From Undaria pinnatifida (lineage: Eukaryota; Sar; Phaeophyceae; Laminariales; Alariaceae), in the NCBI GenBank assembly GCA_012845835.1, contig JABAKD010000002.1:1364001-1428000 (forward strand): a DNA stretch of 64,000 nt. The letters are read 5' to 3'. The number at the start of each line of letters is the position of its first letter. The stretch's first letter is position 1. The translations under genes were made by a program, and so were the position numbers. Under the pieces are notes generated by a model. That model saw nothing but the letters and a program-made list of their open reading frames with translations. It ran no database searches and was not told the origin of the DNA. This document shows, piece after piece, positions 22,020-34,080 of this stretch.

Positions 22020-22856
22020 ACAGTCGGATTCCGCCAGTCGAAAACGGCCCTTTCCGACTACGAGTAGACTTTTCTTTTACTGGATCCCTCTGGTCTTTCT
22101 TCTTATCGTTAGTCGAATCGATGTTAAAGTTTTTCTGCTCTTACTAGTCTTATAGGCGGCTGGTGTGAGGGAGTACTGCTGTATGGCACTGGGAAATCGG
22201 TTGGCAACTCTGTGCTTTGTGCGTTCTTCACGAGCAACTCGTGCTTCACGCGCGACGAACCTTCGTCCAAGCGGGTTGGTGGCGTTGGGCTTATCCGAAA
22301 GCCGCCAAAGCTACGTTCGTGGCGTTGCACTCAGCCGAGAGCCGCCAAAGCTACAGCAGACGTAGCTGTTGTTAGCAAAATGGCATGTAGCTGTTGTTAG
22401 CAAAATGGCATCGAGAACGCGCGCTACTGCTGCCGTGTGATACACGCTGCTGGCGAGCGGAGCTAGGAGTGCGCCACGTTGACTTGCGGCGTGAAGCAAG
22501 AGCAGTGATAGCCAAGACAGCGTCGGCGCTGTTGTATGATACTGCTGTGTGGTACCTGGTATGGGTGTGTGGTACCTGGAATGGGTGTGTCGGCGTGTGT
22601 GTGTGTTTTGTGGTGGGATCAGCGATGCGATGAATACAAATAACAGGTGTAAAACTTTTTCCACTGAGTTTTTCGACTGACGGATCCAGTCGAAAACGTA
22701 ATGTTTTTCGACTAGATTTTCGGCTGGATCCCCCAGTCGGAAACCTCAGTCGGAAAGAGTTGAGAAGAAAAAACCCTTTTCCGACCTGTGTAAGAAAGCT
22801 CGATTTATTTGAGCTTCAGTCGAAAACGGCCGTTTTCGCCTGACAAATCCGACTGT
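22020..22856. mobile_element. TIR DNA element, about 0.84 kb, with subterminal repeats
   Basis: The ends are imperfect inverted repeats of about 45 bp, starting ACAGTCGGATT (22020) and ending AATCCGACTGT (22856), each followed inward by a GAAAACGGCC block. CAGTCGAAAACG and its variants recur near both ends (22036, 22690, 22817), a subterminal-repeat pattern seen in hAT- and Harbinger-type non-autonomous elements. The target duplication is unclear (TAA occurs near both ends but not at equal distance). The interior has small tandem duplications (22365-22412) and no transposase. The superfamily is left open. Confidence 0.65.
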
Positions 22857-22859
22857 ATA

Positions 22860-23475
22860 AGAAAACAAAAATAGCCTAGTAGACGTAACTCAGATCGAGA
22901 GTGGTTATGCTTCTGCCCCCTCCGCACTACGGTGCGTGCCTTCTTTTTTATCGCGACAAGACACAACCTCCTCCCTCGTCGACACGCGTCGAATGTCGCA
23001 CAGAGTAGTGATAATTCTATTTGAGTTAACAAAAAAATAGTCCAAGTGATGCCGCTGATTCAGCTTTCGACGGGAGCTATTAACATAGCATATGATCGCC
23101 TCGCAACTTATGCCACGCGAAGTATGACTAACGAAGTAACGTAATTGAGCGCGGGTACAACCAAGCGTTCCTTTAAAAACACTGACGATTCGCATTTCCC
23201 CCTCTCGTGCTCAATGGCGGTGACATTGCATGACGAAGTCACCTCGCCTGTTGTATTTGGCAGTATGTTTCTCTTCCTTACAATTGGTTATGTCGGAAAT
23301 AATGGCAACCTCATGATTGTACCTGTCGATTGAAATATTGCAACTTTCGATCAAATGTACAAAAACAAATTATTTAGCTGGAACACATTGTTTACTACAC
23401 CTAAAGATTGGGTTGCATACCACATCTAACATCAAACCTTCTAGAATAATGAACAATATACCAGGCAGGTGATAT
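22860..23475. other. No recognised gene
   Basis: No coding frame with a recognisable domain, RNA gene or clear repeat was found. Confidence 0.4.
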
Positions 23476-23479
23476 AAAG

Positions 23480-24560
23480 GAATGTATTCTTGCTACGACC
23501 GTCAGATTTATCCCCTTTGAGGATATATAGTTTCGGCGCACATCATTCTGAAATGTCCCGCCCGACCCCCCCCCCCCCCCCCCCCTTCCCTCCGATCTCT
23601 CTTGTTTAAACGCCCCACCTACAATCAAAATTTATCAGAAAAGTAAACATTACCAGCCAGCTGATGATATCACCTCATTATCTTTATAGCCATCCATGCC
23701 GTAGCTCCAACTCGTTCCCGCCCTCCTCCCCCCTCCCACTTTCATTTTTTTTTCCCCGCCCAGTTTGTTTAAACGCCCCACTTATAATCAAAATCGGCCA
23801 GAGTAATAAACGCTTCTACGCGTTGATATCACGTCATTATCTTTCTAGCCACCCATGACGTAGTTTAACCCCCCCCCCTCCTCCAACGCCTCCTACTTCC
23901 CCACCACCCGCACGATCGCCCAGACCTGGCACCACGTGTATAGCAAGCAGCTACATATATGATAAATACGCCCGACCGGAGCATCACACTAAATCTTTGA
24001 TCTCACAGCTGGAGTGAATTTTAATATGATGCGACCTAAACCTCTTGAAAACCCTTCCCCCCTCCCCCCCCCCCCCCTCCTCCCTTTTTCCCCCCGCTCC
24101 CTCTTGCTCAAATGCCCCACCTAGTATCGTAACCCGCCATAGTAATTTACGATTCCACGCACTGGATATCACTTCATCATCTTTCTAGAGCCATCCATGC
24201 CGCTGCTGCAATTCTCCCCCCCTCTCTGCCCCCAACACTCCCTCCTTCCCCACCACCCGCACCATCGCCTAGACCTCGCACCACGCGTATAGCAAACCAC
24301 TACATTTATGTATCTATGTGACCTAAAGCTCCTCTGCCCCCTCCCCCCCCCCCCCCCTTCCCTCCTCCCCCTCCCGGCCCCCCACCTCCCCCCACCGAAC
24401 ACTCCGCCCTCTACTCACTGGTTGTACGACTTACAGGATGTACATTATAAACAGGTGCATTCTTTCCAAAACCGTCACAATTATCCTCTTTAAGGATTTA
24501 TAGTTTCCACGCACAGACTGAGCTGCCCCGCCCGCCCCACCCCCCCCGCCCATGATAAAT
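23480..24560 (+). repeat. Cluster of R1-associated C-rich modules
   Basis: Three diverged units begin with CGCCCCACCTACAATCAAAA-like text at about 23609, 23773 and 24114. Each runs through a GATATCAC.TCATTATCTTT block to GCCATCCATG.CG, with C runs between (23563-23584, 23868, 24058-24077, 24345-24357). An R1 scrap (TTGATCTCACAGCTGGAGTG) sits at 23998. The same module appears complemented at 33.76-33.93 kb and at 14.6 kb, so the module and R1 probably belong to one longer element. Confidence 0.65.
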
Positions 24561-24574
24561 TGGTGCATTCTTTC

Positions 24575-25020
24575 TAACCCGTCATATTTATCCCCTCAAA
24601 GGATTTATAGTTTCCACGCACAATTTGCCCTGCCCCACCCGTCCCCCCCCCCACCCCCCCCCCTCGCGCCTTGCCCCTTTCGATCAAAACCAGGCCCCCA
24701 CGTCCATAAAACCTCCGCCCTCCCCCCACCGGGTTTTCGACATCCAGGATTTACTTGATGAACTGATGCATTTCCCCCCACAGCTGTCGGATTTGGTCCT
24801 CCTTAGAAACGGGTTTATAGTTTCCGCACACCGCCGGACAAGCATCACTCTGTTGACCCTGGTAGCTACAATGCAGTTACAAGGGGAGTCGCCTCGACCT
24901 ATATCCTTAATGAGAACACCCAACCCGCAATACGTGCGATCGGAGTATCACACGCAGCTTGCAAAGATAAGTTCCGACAAAATGTTCGATCTCACAGCTG
25001 GAGAGTGTATTTTTTATATA
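24575..25020 (-). repeat. R1 dispersed repeat with upstream module
   Basis: Bases 24575-24625 hold the CCGTCATATTTATCCCCTCA and TTATAGTTTCCACGCACA module, then a C-rich spacer (24640-24662). A near-complete R1 follows (24705-25020: ACCTCCGCCCTCCCCCCACC ... TTCGATCTCACAGCTGGAGA). The module resembles the middle of R1 itself (TTTATAGTTTCCGCGCACA), suggesting the element was built by internal duplication. Confidence 0.8.
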
Positions 25021-26040
25021 ATATATAGACTATATCGACATAAACCGGACTCAGACAATAACACGCCAGAGGTGGTCTAAAGTAGTAGTATTTCCGTTGG
25101 GGCATTCTTAACGCATACGCGCCGCCCCTCGCGAACAGGCCGCGCAGAAGACGTTGCGGACGGTGCGTGCGAACGTGCGGAAGGTAATAGACCCAGGGGT
25201 ACACAGCACTAATTTCGAAGGGTGCACTGCTGAAGTAGAGAAATTACTCGCCGAAGACGACCATCGGGGTATTTACAAGCACTTCAAGCCCCTCTCGGGA
25301 TGAGAAATAATCGACAAGTGGACAATTCGTTGGTAAGCGGATGGCATATGGTGATCTGGCATGGTGGTATGAAGGCGGTGATGTCACTGTGGACACCGCC
25401 GTCGAAGACATAGAAAGTACAGAATATACCAAGGAGCGATCCTCCCAACCCTCTTCTACCTGGTAGTACAGCAGTAGTAGTTGCACTCAGGACCCAGTCC
25501 GTCTAAGTGCCGCCCTGACGCGGGTTAAGTGGTATTACCTGCTTGTTCTTTGCTTGACATGTATTATTCAGCTTCGTGTTGTTCGTGTTCTGTACAACGT
25601 TAATGAAGACCGTATTGGCACAACTACTGCAGCAAATGCTGTCAAATCGAGGGTGCAGGTGATACGCCATAATGCCCCTCCTGCTCCCGGCGTAGGGTTA
25701 TTCATTACCCAACATGGTTGCTGCCCCCGACGTTAGTTGGATAACTTCATCTGCCTTCTTGCTATTTGCTGGCTCTCTGTTGTGCGTCGTTGGTTTCATG
25801 GATTCATGTGCTTTGTCGCTACAAATATTTCCTGAATGGCTGTTTGTTTCGTTTTTCTCGTGCAGTGCTGTTTCCGTCTTTGTTTTCTGTTGTATTTTCT
25901 GCAGTTGCATTTTTCTTACCTCTGGTACTAACTACCATTTCTCCTTGTTTCCATCTTTTCTCCATTATCGCAAATTGTCCGGTGATCTGGCTTGCTTCTT
26001 GGTTTGGCCGCGCATTCATTACGACTCTCGATGGCGTATG
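25021..26040. other. No firm gene; coding-like scraps
   Basis: Bases 25320-25470 (plus) read as protein-like text in one frame (KRMAYGDLAWWYEGGDVTVD) without a start codon, possibly an exon or relic. Bases 25714-26166 are open for 150 codons but hydrophobic and low in information. No family is recognised. Confidence 0.3.
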
Positions 26041-26160
26041 TGTTGTCTTTACATCAAACCGGTTTCTTTCTACGCAACGACATCAGTAAATCTAGTGTCC
26101 GTGCTGACGTGCTTATACTTCATCTTAGAGGTATACAATTTCTCCTGTGGTCACAGACTG
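26041..26160 (-). repeat. Diverged fragment of the 0.92-kb LINE-like repeat
   Basis: ACATCAAACCGGTTTCTTTC, AGTGTCCGTGCTGA and TCCTGTGGTCACAGACTG match, in order, 8990-9090 and 58805-58905. It is the tail-proximal part of the repeat, much more diverged than the 9- and 59-kb pair. Confidence 0.5.
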
Positions 26161-26164
26161 CTGT

Positions 26165-26880
26165 GAGGCAGAGAAAAAAGCCAAAAATCGCAATCAATAA
26201 TGGGTAGAGCAAGGGAAATGCTATCGTATCGCAATCGAGAACAGAGCATAGAAAGCCAGGCCATAGAAAAATGATAATTGAACGGAAACGAACGACAAGA
26301 AGAGTTCTGATATTGTGATGCAAAAAGGTCAAAAAGGCTGCAAAAAGAACGGTGCATTTATCAGCTGTTTAGGACGGAGAAGACTGCAGCAAGCGTTTCT
26401 CAGGTAGGTGCTACATACAGAGGAGTGAATACGTAACTGTTGCACGGTGCATTTCATGTCCAAATAGCAGATAATTCACCTTGCTGCATTTGCAATGTGT
26501 CTCCCTGAGTCGTGTTTTGTGACCACAGAGCTCGTCTCTCCAGGAGGAATTGGTATGGACGCTGATAATTGGATTGAAGATAAACTTAGTGCAAAGAACG
26601 CTTAAAATCGAAAATTAATTGGTAGCTGGTGGCGCTGGGGAAAAAAAAAACAAAAAAAAAAAACAAGAAAAACACAAAAAGAAAAACAAAAAACAAGAAA
26701 CAAAAGCAAACATTCAACTAAGCTGTCGCTCCGGTGGTTAAACGTGGTTGGGCCCTTGAAGGATATTCACAATGAGTTTATCGTTGGTTTGGGGATATAA
26801 TCCCACATGGGTCGGGCTTTTCAGTTTTTTTTTTCATTAATACAAGGTCGTTTTCCAGTTGGCGGGCTGTTGGTCGCGGC
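26165..26880. other. No recognised gene; A-rich tracts
   Basis: There is an A-rich low-complexity run at 26640-26710. Bases 26480-26580 faintly resemble the LINE-like tail region on the other strand. Nothing else was recognised. Confidence 0.35.
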
Positions 26881-26884
26881 TGTT

Positions 26885-28850
26885 TTCTCAGCCATTTGGG
26901 CTTTAGACTCCAGATCGAGTTATCGCGCGAGGTAGAGGGCGCGCAGCGGGCTGTCACCACATCGCCAGCGGTGGTTGTGCCTCCCCAGCTTGCTAGTGAA
27001 AAAATGGGTTGAATCAGTTGCTGTCTACCGAGTAACGAGGCTGTTGAAGACTGCAGTAGACGTTTTCGCGAGCCGTGTACAAACAATAGTAGTAGTGTTT
27101 TGGTTGTCGTGCGTCTATAGTACGTGCAGGTGGGATGAAATCCAAATTCCGCGGACAAACCGTTTGTTGAAAAAAAACACTCGAGATTGAAACACTTGCC
27201 ACCCACACGGGATCGCGGGAGAGCGCGCCGCGTGCGGGCACCGCACCACCAGGGGGGTGTGTGCCCACCCCACGCTGCTATAAAGAGAGATGGGCTGAAT
27301 CAGTGGTGGTCTGCCCTGTAACAAGGCTGTTAAAACTCCAGACGTTTTCGCGAGTCGTCCAAACAGTAGTGAGTATTAGTAGTGTTTTAGTTGCCGGGCC
27401 TTTAGTAGCAAGTACACGTATATGTAATAAATTCTGACTTCGTCGCACAAACCGGTTACTTGCAAAGTATCACTCCAGATCACCCTATGGAGGGTGCGGC
27501 CCCGGTCGGAGATGCGCCACCATCGTGGGCTGTGCCCACGCTACGCTGCTGGCCAGGTAATGGTCTGAATCTGTGGCTGTCTTCCCACTAACAAAGCTGA
27601 TAAAAACTCTATACCTTTTCGCGAGCCCTACAAACAGTAGGATTAAATTAGTGCTTTTGTTGTCGCGCCTCTATTAGTAAGTATATGTGGGGTGAACTCT
27701 GAATTCGGCGGCCAACCGTTTGTTTGCAAATCAGCACTCGATATCGATACGTCGTACTCTTTCCACACCCCCGCGTGCTGAGGAGGGCGTTCAAATAACA
27801 GGCATCGCGTCATAAACATGTCTCGAGGATTTTTAACCGCCTTGTTACTGGGCAGACAGCCATCGAATCATCCCACGTTAGCGCTAAAAGCGTGAGGTGG
27901 GCACGGATCACGCTAGTGGTGCGGTGCCCGCCCGCGATACGCTCTCTCGCGATAGTGTGGGGGTGGCAAGTGTTTCAATCTCGCGTGTGTTTTCAGAACA
28001 AACGGTTTGTCCACGGAATTTGAAATGTTTACGACACAATTGGAGGCCCGACGACAAAAGCACCCGATTGAGCGACTCTTTCATTGTCTCGAGTGTTCAA
28101 CAGCCTCGATAGTGAACAGGCAGCCACCAGCAAGGCCCTTTTTTTAGCTAGCACCACAGGGTCGGCACAGACCACGACGGTGATACGGTGCCGAACAGCA
28201 GCGTACCCTCTAGTGCGCGCGGGGGGGTGGGAATAGTCTCGATCTTGAGAGAGATTTTGCATGTAGTAACTATTTGTCCGCCTGATTCGGAATTCATGAC
28301 ACATACTGGAGTTTATGTTGACTGATGGTGGCGCACGACAACAAAAACACTACTACTACTGCGGTTTGTACGACTCGCTAAAATGTCTCGAGTCTGTAAC
28401 AGCCTCGTTACTGGGCAGATGGCCACCGATTTAGTTCATTATTCGGCCTTCACCGTGGGATGGGCGCAAACCTCGATCGTGGTGCGGGCGCCGAATCGCG
28501 GTGCGCCCTCTAGAGCACGCGCGGAGAATGGAAAGAGTTTTGTTCTTGGGGTGTGTTTTTGCAACAAACGGTTTGTCCGCGAAATTTACAATCCTTTCCA
28601 CATATGAATACTAACAAAGGCACGACAACCAAAGCACTCATGTTCGTATGGGTCGCAAAAATGTCTACATAGAGTCTTTAAAAGCCTCGTCACTGGGCAG
28701 ACAGCCACCGATTCAGCCTCTTTTTTCGCTAGCAAGTTGCGTGGTTGCGTGGGCACAACCCACGATGGTGATGCGGTGCCATCTCGCTCCGCGCCTTACT
28801 AGCGCTCACACGGTGGAGGAAAGTGTTTCGATGTGGAGTAGTAATTTGCT
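26885..28850. mobile_element. Foldback-like inverted array of about 280-bp monomers
   Basis: A motif ACAAACCGTTTG and flanks occur at 27153, 27445 and 27711 in one orientation. The complement occurs at 28001, 28268 and 28563. Spacings are 292 and 266 bp, then 267 and 295 bp. A partial monomer closes each end (CTTGCTAGTGAAAAAATGGG near 26990, and CGCTAGCAAG near 28727). Other shared blocks are TTTTCGCGAG, GTTACTGGGCAGACAGCCA and GGTGCGGTGCCCG. The whole is a large imperfect palindrome centred near 27.85 kb. Long inverted repeats built of tandem monomers are typical of foldback-type DNA transposons. No transposase is present. Short frames recur because the DNA does. Confidence 0.65.
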
Positions 28851-28859
28851 ATGTTATTA

Positions 28860-29260
28860 AACATGGAGGAATTCCGAAAACATCATTGATTGGGATTTGT
28901 AAGCCCAAAGGGTTGAGAACACAGTCGCGGCTAACAGACCGCCGACGGAAAAACGACCTTAGTGCAGGATGTCTCATATAAAGATATTCCCGAAGCTTTA
29001 GTTTGTGTATTACCTGATTGTGCGTGGTATGGGCGCTAGAAGAGGTTTAGGAGCAAGTGTGCACCGCCCGACGCCTGACGCCATATCTCGCTCGTTGGTC
29101 TTCAATCGATCAATACAGGTTTGTGAGCGTAACTTTGCAATACCTCAAGAAGAGCAGAAGAGATCACATCGGAGCAGTAGGGATTGACGTCCACAGCATG
29201 TTCTGTCATGATTCGACAGCGAAAACACGGAGCATCATGCCTGGCCTAGACCTCCGCCGG
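28860..29260. other. No recognised gene
   Basis: Only short frames (29005-29187, 29057-29443) without recognisable domains. Confidence 0.35.
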
Positions 29261-29264
29261 GGCC

Positions 29265-29620
29265 TACGACATATACAGGCAGTACACAGGGACTTGCGTA
29301 CAAACGCGGTAGACCCAAGTAGCCCATTGCAAAAGCTATCTCGCACTGTAACACATATTGTTTCTTGCACTTTGAATTTTTCAGGTGCCTGGTTTCGTCT
29401 CTCTCATCGGGTTATACAGTTTCCGTGCGGAGGACGTGGCTGAACGTCTTAGCACTATTGACCCTGGCATCAGCAGGGGGGTCACCGACCTGTATCCTTC
29501 ACCAGGGTACACACCCCGTCGCACCCGCGGTCGAATTATCACACGCAGCTAGCTTGCAAAAAGATGCTTTTTGTTCAAAAAAATCATTTTTCGTCGATCT
29601 CACAGCTGATGTGCATCTTT
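29265..29620 (-). repeat. R1 dispersed repeat, strongly diverged
   Basis: TTATACAGTTTCCGTGCGGA, ATTGACCCTGGCATCAGC, GGGTCACCGACCTGTATCCT and CGATCTCACAGCTGATGTG keep the R1 order with many changes and small insertions. It is the oldest-looking R1 copy in the window. Confidence 0.65.
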
Positions 29621-29739
29621 CTTCGCTTTTTTAAATATTAAACTGCTGACAGCGCCTAGCAGTGTGCGTAGGTGTCATTTTGGTGCAGGTCGACCAGGGA
29701 AGAAGTACCTGATGGAGTATTCCCACAAAGATCAGGGTT

Positions 29740-29985
29740 CACGTCGGTATGTCTTTTTTAAGTTGGTATCGTTTACCGCGGTATCCAGCCACCACGATAA
29801 TTCACGGCAATTACGGATGGTAACTGGCCACCTTGGTACCCAGTGGTACAGGAACCGGCCACCACGGTAATCCACAGTCATTTTTGGGTATTAGCTGGTC
29901 GCCTTGGTACTCATCGGCACAGGAACCGGCTACCACGGTAATCCACGGTAATCGCTGGATGGCACCCGGCCACCGTGATACTCAT
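29740..29985 (+). repeat. Tandem repeat, about 75-80-bp unit
   Basis: CCACCACGGTAATCCACAG / CCACCACGATAATTCACGG / TACCACGGTAATCCACGG and GGCCACCTTGGTACCCAGTG / GGTCGCCTTGGTACTCATCG alternate three times. An isolated related scrap lies at 31945-31990. Confidence 0.8.
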
Positions 29986-30251
29986 TTGTATTTCTACAGC
30001 GCGTGACATGCCCACGTCACAACGTATGCCTAAACATCCGAACATCAGGGAATATCGTGCGTGGATCCATTGCTTGCAAGTCTTAAGTACAAGCCTATTC
30101 GTACGTAATACAGGCGGGCGGGCCGATCTTCTCAGCCAAAAGGTAAAATAGGATGATCCGGCTTGCGCTTTCCACTTGATTGAGCAAGCCCTTGTAAGCT
30201 GGGCAGAACATGGTTTTCTCGCTGACGCCAGGCGCAAACTCGTGAAACACC

Positions 30252-30490
30252 TGCCAAACCCACGACCTCTTGGCACTTTTGCCATAATAACTCTGTGGGA
30301 CTAGACTATATGGTGACTACTGTGACCGGTGTGCAGATGCCCGAGCGGAGCGTGGTAGCTCCGTAACCACCCGCCAAACCCACGACCTCTTGGCACTTTT
30401 GCCATAATAACTCTGTGGGACTAGACTATATGGTGACTACTGTGACCGGTGTGCAGATGCCCGAGCGGAGCGTGGTAGCTCCGTAACCAC
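30252..30490 (+). repeat. Perfect 120-bp tandem duplication
   Basis: Bases about 30252-30370 and 30372-30490 are identical apart from the edges, at exactly 120 bp spacing (landmark GCCAAACCCACGACCTCTTG at 30253 and 30373). This is a very recent event. The length is a multiple of three, but no long frame crosses both units. Confidence 0.95.
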
Positions 30491-32575
30491 GAAGCTGCGG
30501 CGCAACGCGCCCGTCAAAAGCAGGTTGTGGCTGCAGCACCACCGCCACCTCAAGCGGAAGGAACAACTGTGTCAGACGAAACCACGCCACCACTGCCGGA
30601 GGCATCACGAACAACAAAGATATTCGACTTCCCTCATGACTGCTTGCCCTCGGTCGCGCGTATTTTGCTTGGCGTTTTCCTGCTTTCGTACATGTGCGCT
30701 TTGAGCGCGCGCATGTGTTTGTCCGCTCAAACAGACAAAGCAACAGATTTGTTCCTAGTCCATAAACAAGAAAACATTCACAACAAAACAAAACAAAACA
30801 AACAAGTATAAAAAGGCCAAAAGCAATGCGCAGTCGCCTAGAGAAAACTGAAACCTCAGGCAGGTCCATCAACTTGACCGTCTCAACCACTCACTGGTGG
30901 CCTAGATGGTTATATCGAATAGATTGATGTGTTTGCGTTAATGCATTTCACCTAACTGCTGTACAAGCTGGGCCGGCCAAGGAAGCTGTACATCATTAAA
31001 TTCCCCGTGCGCCACGCAATGTTTGAAGTTAGGACATGGAATGTTGAGACACTAGACTATTTATTTGGATGCCGCTCGCCCGCACAACCAAAGCAACTCA
31101 TTTTTTTATTATTATTATTTTCGTCGACTCCCCCTTCAATTGCCGACCCGCGGGGATCTTTTCCGTGGTTTCATCTCTGTAAAAAGAAAAATCACAACCG
31201 AAAAAAGTATTTTTTGGCTGTTTTGAGAAGTTCGTTAGGCTGTTTTGAGAAGTTCTTTCTAAACCACGTATCTGGATTTCAGGTTCAAACTCCAAAAAAT
31301 ATTGCGTGGCTCGTGGCCAGAGTTTGAAAGCCCCGTTTCTGCGAGGAAAACGTGCGGAGCCTAACCTATGGAATAGAATCGTCGTAATATATCTTGATGG
31401 GTGGTGAAATTGGCAATGAAACATACAGTCTAGGCTATATGTCGATCTTTATATCTAAGAGGATCTTTAGCATTGTCTCCATCAGATTTAATCATGATCA
31501 TCAACGAATATTTTCGTACGAATTTGTGTGGAAAAGTTCATGCTTTTGAGTTTTTATTTGCAGATATCTCGGCGACATCGAGTCGGGAAAATCAAAACCT
31601 CGGATTTATCCTTTATTTTTTGGCATCCGCAATGTTGTATGAGGATCAGCGCCTCCACTTTCCAAGTCCTTGTGACAAAAACGTTGACGGTAAAGCTTCC
31701 TGAAGAGGCGTATGATTTTTGGCCTTCCCAGCTTGTACGTAATTGGGAACTGCACATTTGCACGGTATTCGGTTGGGTGGTTAGGAGAAGCCGAAGAAAG
31801 GGCGATGTGTACACATACATTATTTCGATGGGATTGAGATAACATGATCTTCTCGGTGACGACTTGGATGGGAATGGGAGAACGTGACTTTCGTGGTAAT
31901 GGTTAGAATGGGAATGGTAACTGCGACTTATGAAGCTGACGTACCGTTTACCAACTGCCACCTTGGTTTTGCCGCGTTACAACGTACCGCGGCGAAATTA
32001 CCGAAGTCAGCACTGATAAAAAGGAAGGCGTGCCGTCGTGGGGATGCGGCATGAGCGCGTGTCTACGGCTATTAAGAGAGGAAAGAAAATTGAAGCAACA
32101 AGAGTGCAAAGACGTATATGATGCTCCAAATACAAAAGTTGGGAGCCCCCCGACAAGAAACTGCTTTATGTCGTCGATCCCATGTGACGCGATGCATAGT
32201 AATAATAAATTCTCGTACATTCAACGCGCAATCGATCGGATGGAAACACATTAGAACAAAAAAGCGTGAATGTCTTGTCTACATGTCGAGAACCAGTCAG
32301 TGACCCTTGTGGTTGATTTAGTACACGTAACAGTAGTTCAACCGGTCCGAGGCATCGTGCAGGTTGTGCATTATCCGCGGCAGTCGTTCGTAATAGAAGT
32401 CCAGATTCAGCTACGCGATACGCCCCGGAAACGAATCCGACAGAGATCACAGAAAATAAATGGAAAAATTCTTCAAACGAACAGTGGGCCACCGACAAGG
32501 CCGACAAACAGAGCAATCCCTTCGGCGATGAGACCATATTTATGTGATCACCGCTAATATAGACGAACATGCGAA
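30491..32575. other. No firm gene
   Basis: A plus-strand frame (about 30490-30811) reads AAAPPPPQAEGTTVSDETTP, then a hydrophobic stretch (LLGVFLLSYMCALSA). It could be a small membrane protein exon, but there is no family match and only a weak start. Just upstream, 30008-30135 is a second coding-like scrap. Bases 31215-31258 hold a 22-bp duplication (GGCTGTTTTGAGAAGTTC). Overlapping frames at 31473-31961 and 32166-32570 show no domain. Confidence 0.3.
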
Positions 32576-32577
32576 TG

Positions 32578-32860
32578 CTTTACGATCGGTACGGTATACC
32601 CCTCACTGCTCCTGCTTGGTATCATCACGCACAACAAGGGGCTTACCACAGCTTCTTGGGTGTCTTGGCTCTTGGATAGGTTTTGGGCGTCGGTGATAGA
32701 GATGTGAAGAATGTTAGTAGCTTTACGATCGGTACGGTATACCCCTCACTGCTCCTGCTTGGTATCATCACGCACAACAAGGGGCTTACCACAGCTTCTT
32801 GGGTGTCTTGGCTCTTGGATAGGTTTTGGGCGTCGGTGATAGAGATGTGAAGAATGGTAG
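32578..32860 (+). repeat. Near-perfect 143-bp tandem duplication
   Basis: CTTTACGATCGGTACGGTAT starts both units (32579 and 32722). Both end GGCGTCGGTGATAGAGATGT plus GAAGAATG, after which they differ. It is recent. I find no function. Confidence 0.95.
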
Positions 32861-33220
32861 AAGACGCAACATCGCGTTTGTTCGTACGCACCAGGTAGGC
32901 AACAACGGGAATGTCGCCTGACGCACCAGAAAATGAGTACAAGTTCTGACGATCCAAAGGCTAGCATGGGTGCTTGTTGAACTTCACACTATTAATTCAT
33001 GAGATATTTCGTCCAATCAACAACCAACCTAAGCAGTGCTCTCCGGCTGATCCTCCCACGCGCCTCATACTGTTTCCCTGAATTTTCCATGGAGTGGTAT
33101 GTCCCCTCATAATGGTGCAGTTCGGTGCGGTTCACTCCACCAGCGCGCTACGTAAGGTTCTTGCTTTCGTGAATACCGCATAGAGCCTCACCGTCGGACA
33201 TGATGACTAAAAACATGAAA
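32861..33220. other. No recognised gene
   Basis: No open frame with a domain, no repeat and no RNA gene was recognised. Confidence 0.4.
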
Positions 33221-33221
33221 G

Positions 33222-34080
33222 TACAGCTAGCTGTGAGGTCAAATATTTTGTCGAAAGTCACATTTTCAAGAAGTGTGCGTAGGATATATAACAGCACCGA
33301 ACAGCATCGAAGGATTTCCAATATCTGAAAACCGCTGCGAACCGGGCAGTCATCAGTAGTATGCACGACCTTTCGAACTTCGCGCCGAACACCGTTACGG
33401 AGGAAACCTATCGAAATTGCACCGAACCTGGTGCATCAAGATTCAGTGCCAACACTGGTTAGGTCGAAGTTTTAACGGTGTGGTTCACCTGAAACAGGTA
33501 GAGCACCCGACGTTCCAACGGCCGAGGAACGGTGCTCAATCGATGCCCGCAAAAAAAAATCATTTTAAAGGGACAAATCTGACGGTTGTGGAAGAAATGC
33601 ATCAGTTTATCATGTATATTCTGTAAGTCGTACAACCAGTGAGGAGAGGGCGGAATGTTCGAAGGGGTGAGGGGGGTGGGAGAGGGAGATTACCAACCGC
33701 TCTATTAGGTCGCTTATATTTATGACCTTGCTATAGGTGTGGTGCTACGTCTAGGTGATGGTGCGGGTGGTGGGGAAGGCGGAAACGTTGTGGAGGGGAG
33801 GATATGAATTGGAGCCACGGCATGGATTGCTAGATAGGTAATTAGGTGATACCAACTGCCTAGTAGTGATTATTACTCTGGCAGACTTCGGTTTTAGATT
33901 GGGCGTTTGAACAAGAGGGAGTGGGGGGGAGCGGGGGGGGGGGGGCCACAACTCAATATGCGCGTGCAACTAACTCTAAGTCATTTAAGGGGACAAATCA
34001 GACGGTTGTGGAAGGAATGCATGCATCAGTTTATAATGTATATCCTGTCAGTCGTACAACGGAGTGTTCAAATGGGAAGG
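33222..34080 (+). repeat. R1 fragments and associated modules
   Basis: The R1 start (AGCTGTGAGGTCAAATATTT) is at 33226. Further R1 parts (GGACAAATCTGACGGTTGTG, then AGAGGGCGGA) lie at 33570-33655 and again at 33990-34090. Between them sits the complement of the 23.6-24.3 kb module (GCCACGGCATGGATTGCTAG at 33813) and a G run at 33940-33950. The cluster is the 23.5-25.0 kb cluster read from the other strand, in broken form. Confidence 0.65.

Noticed and set aside
31275-31300. GGTTCAAACTCC as a tRNA B box
   Set aside because: No A box or cloverleaf lies upstream, only a 22-bp duplication.
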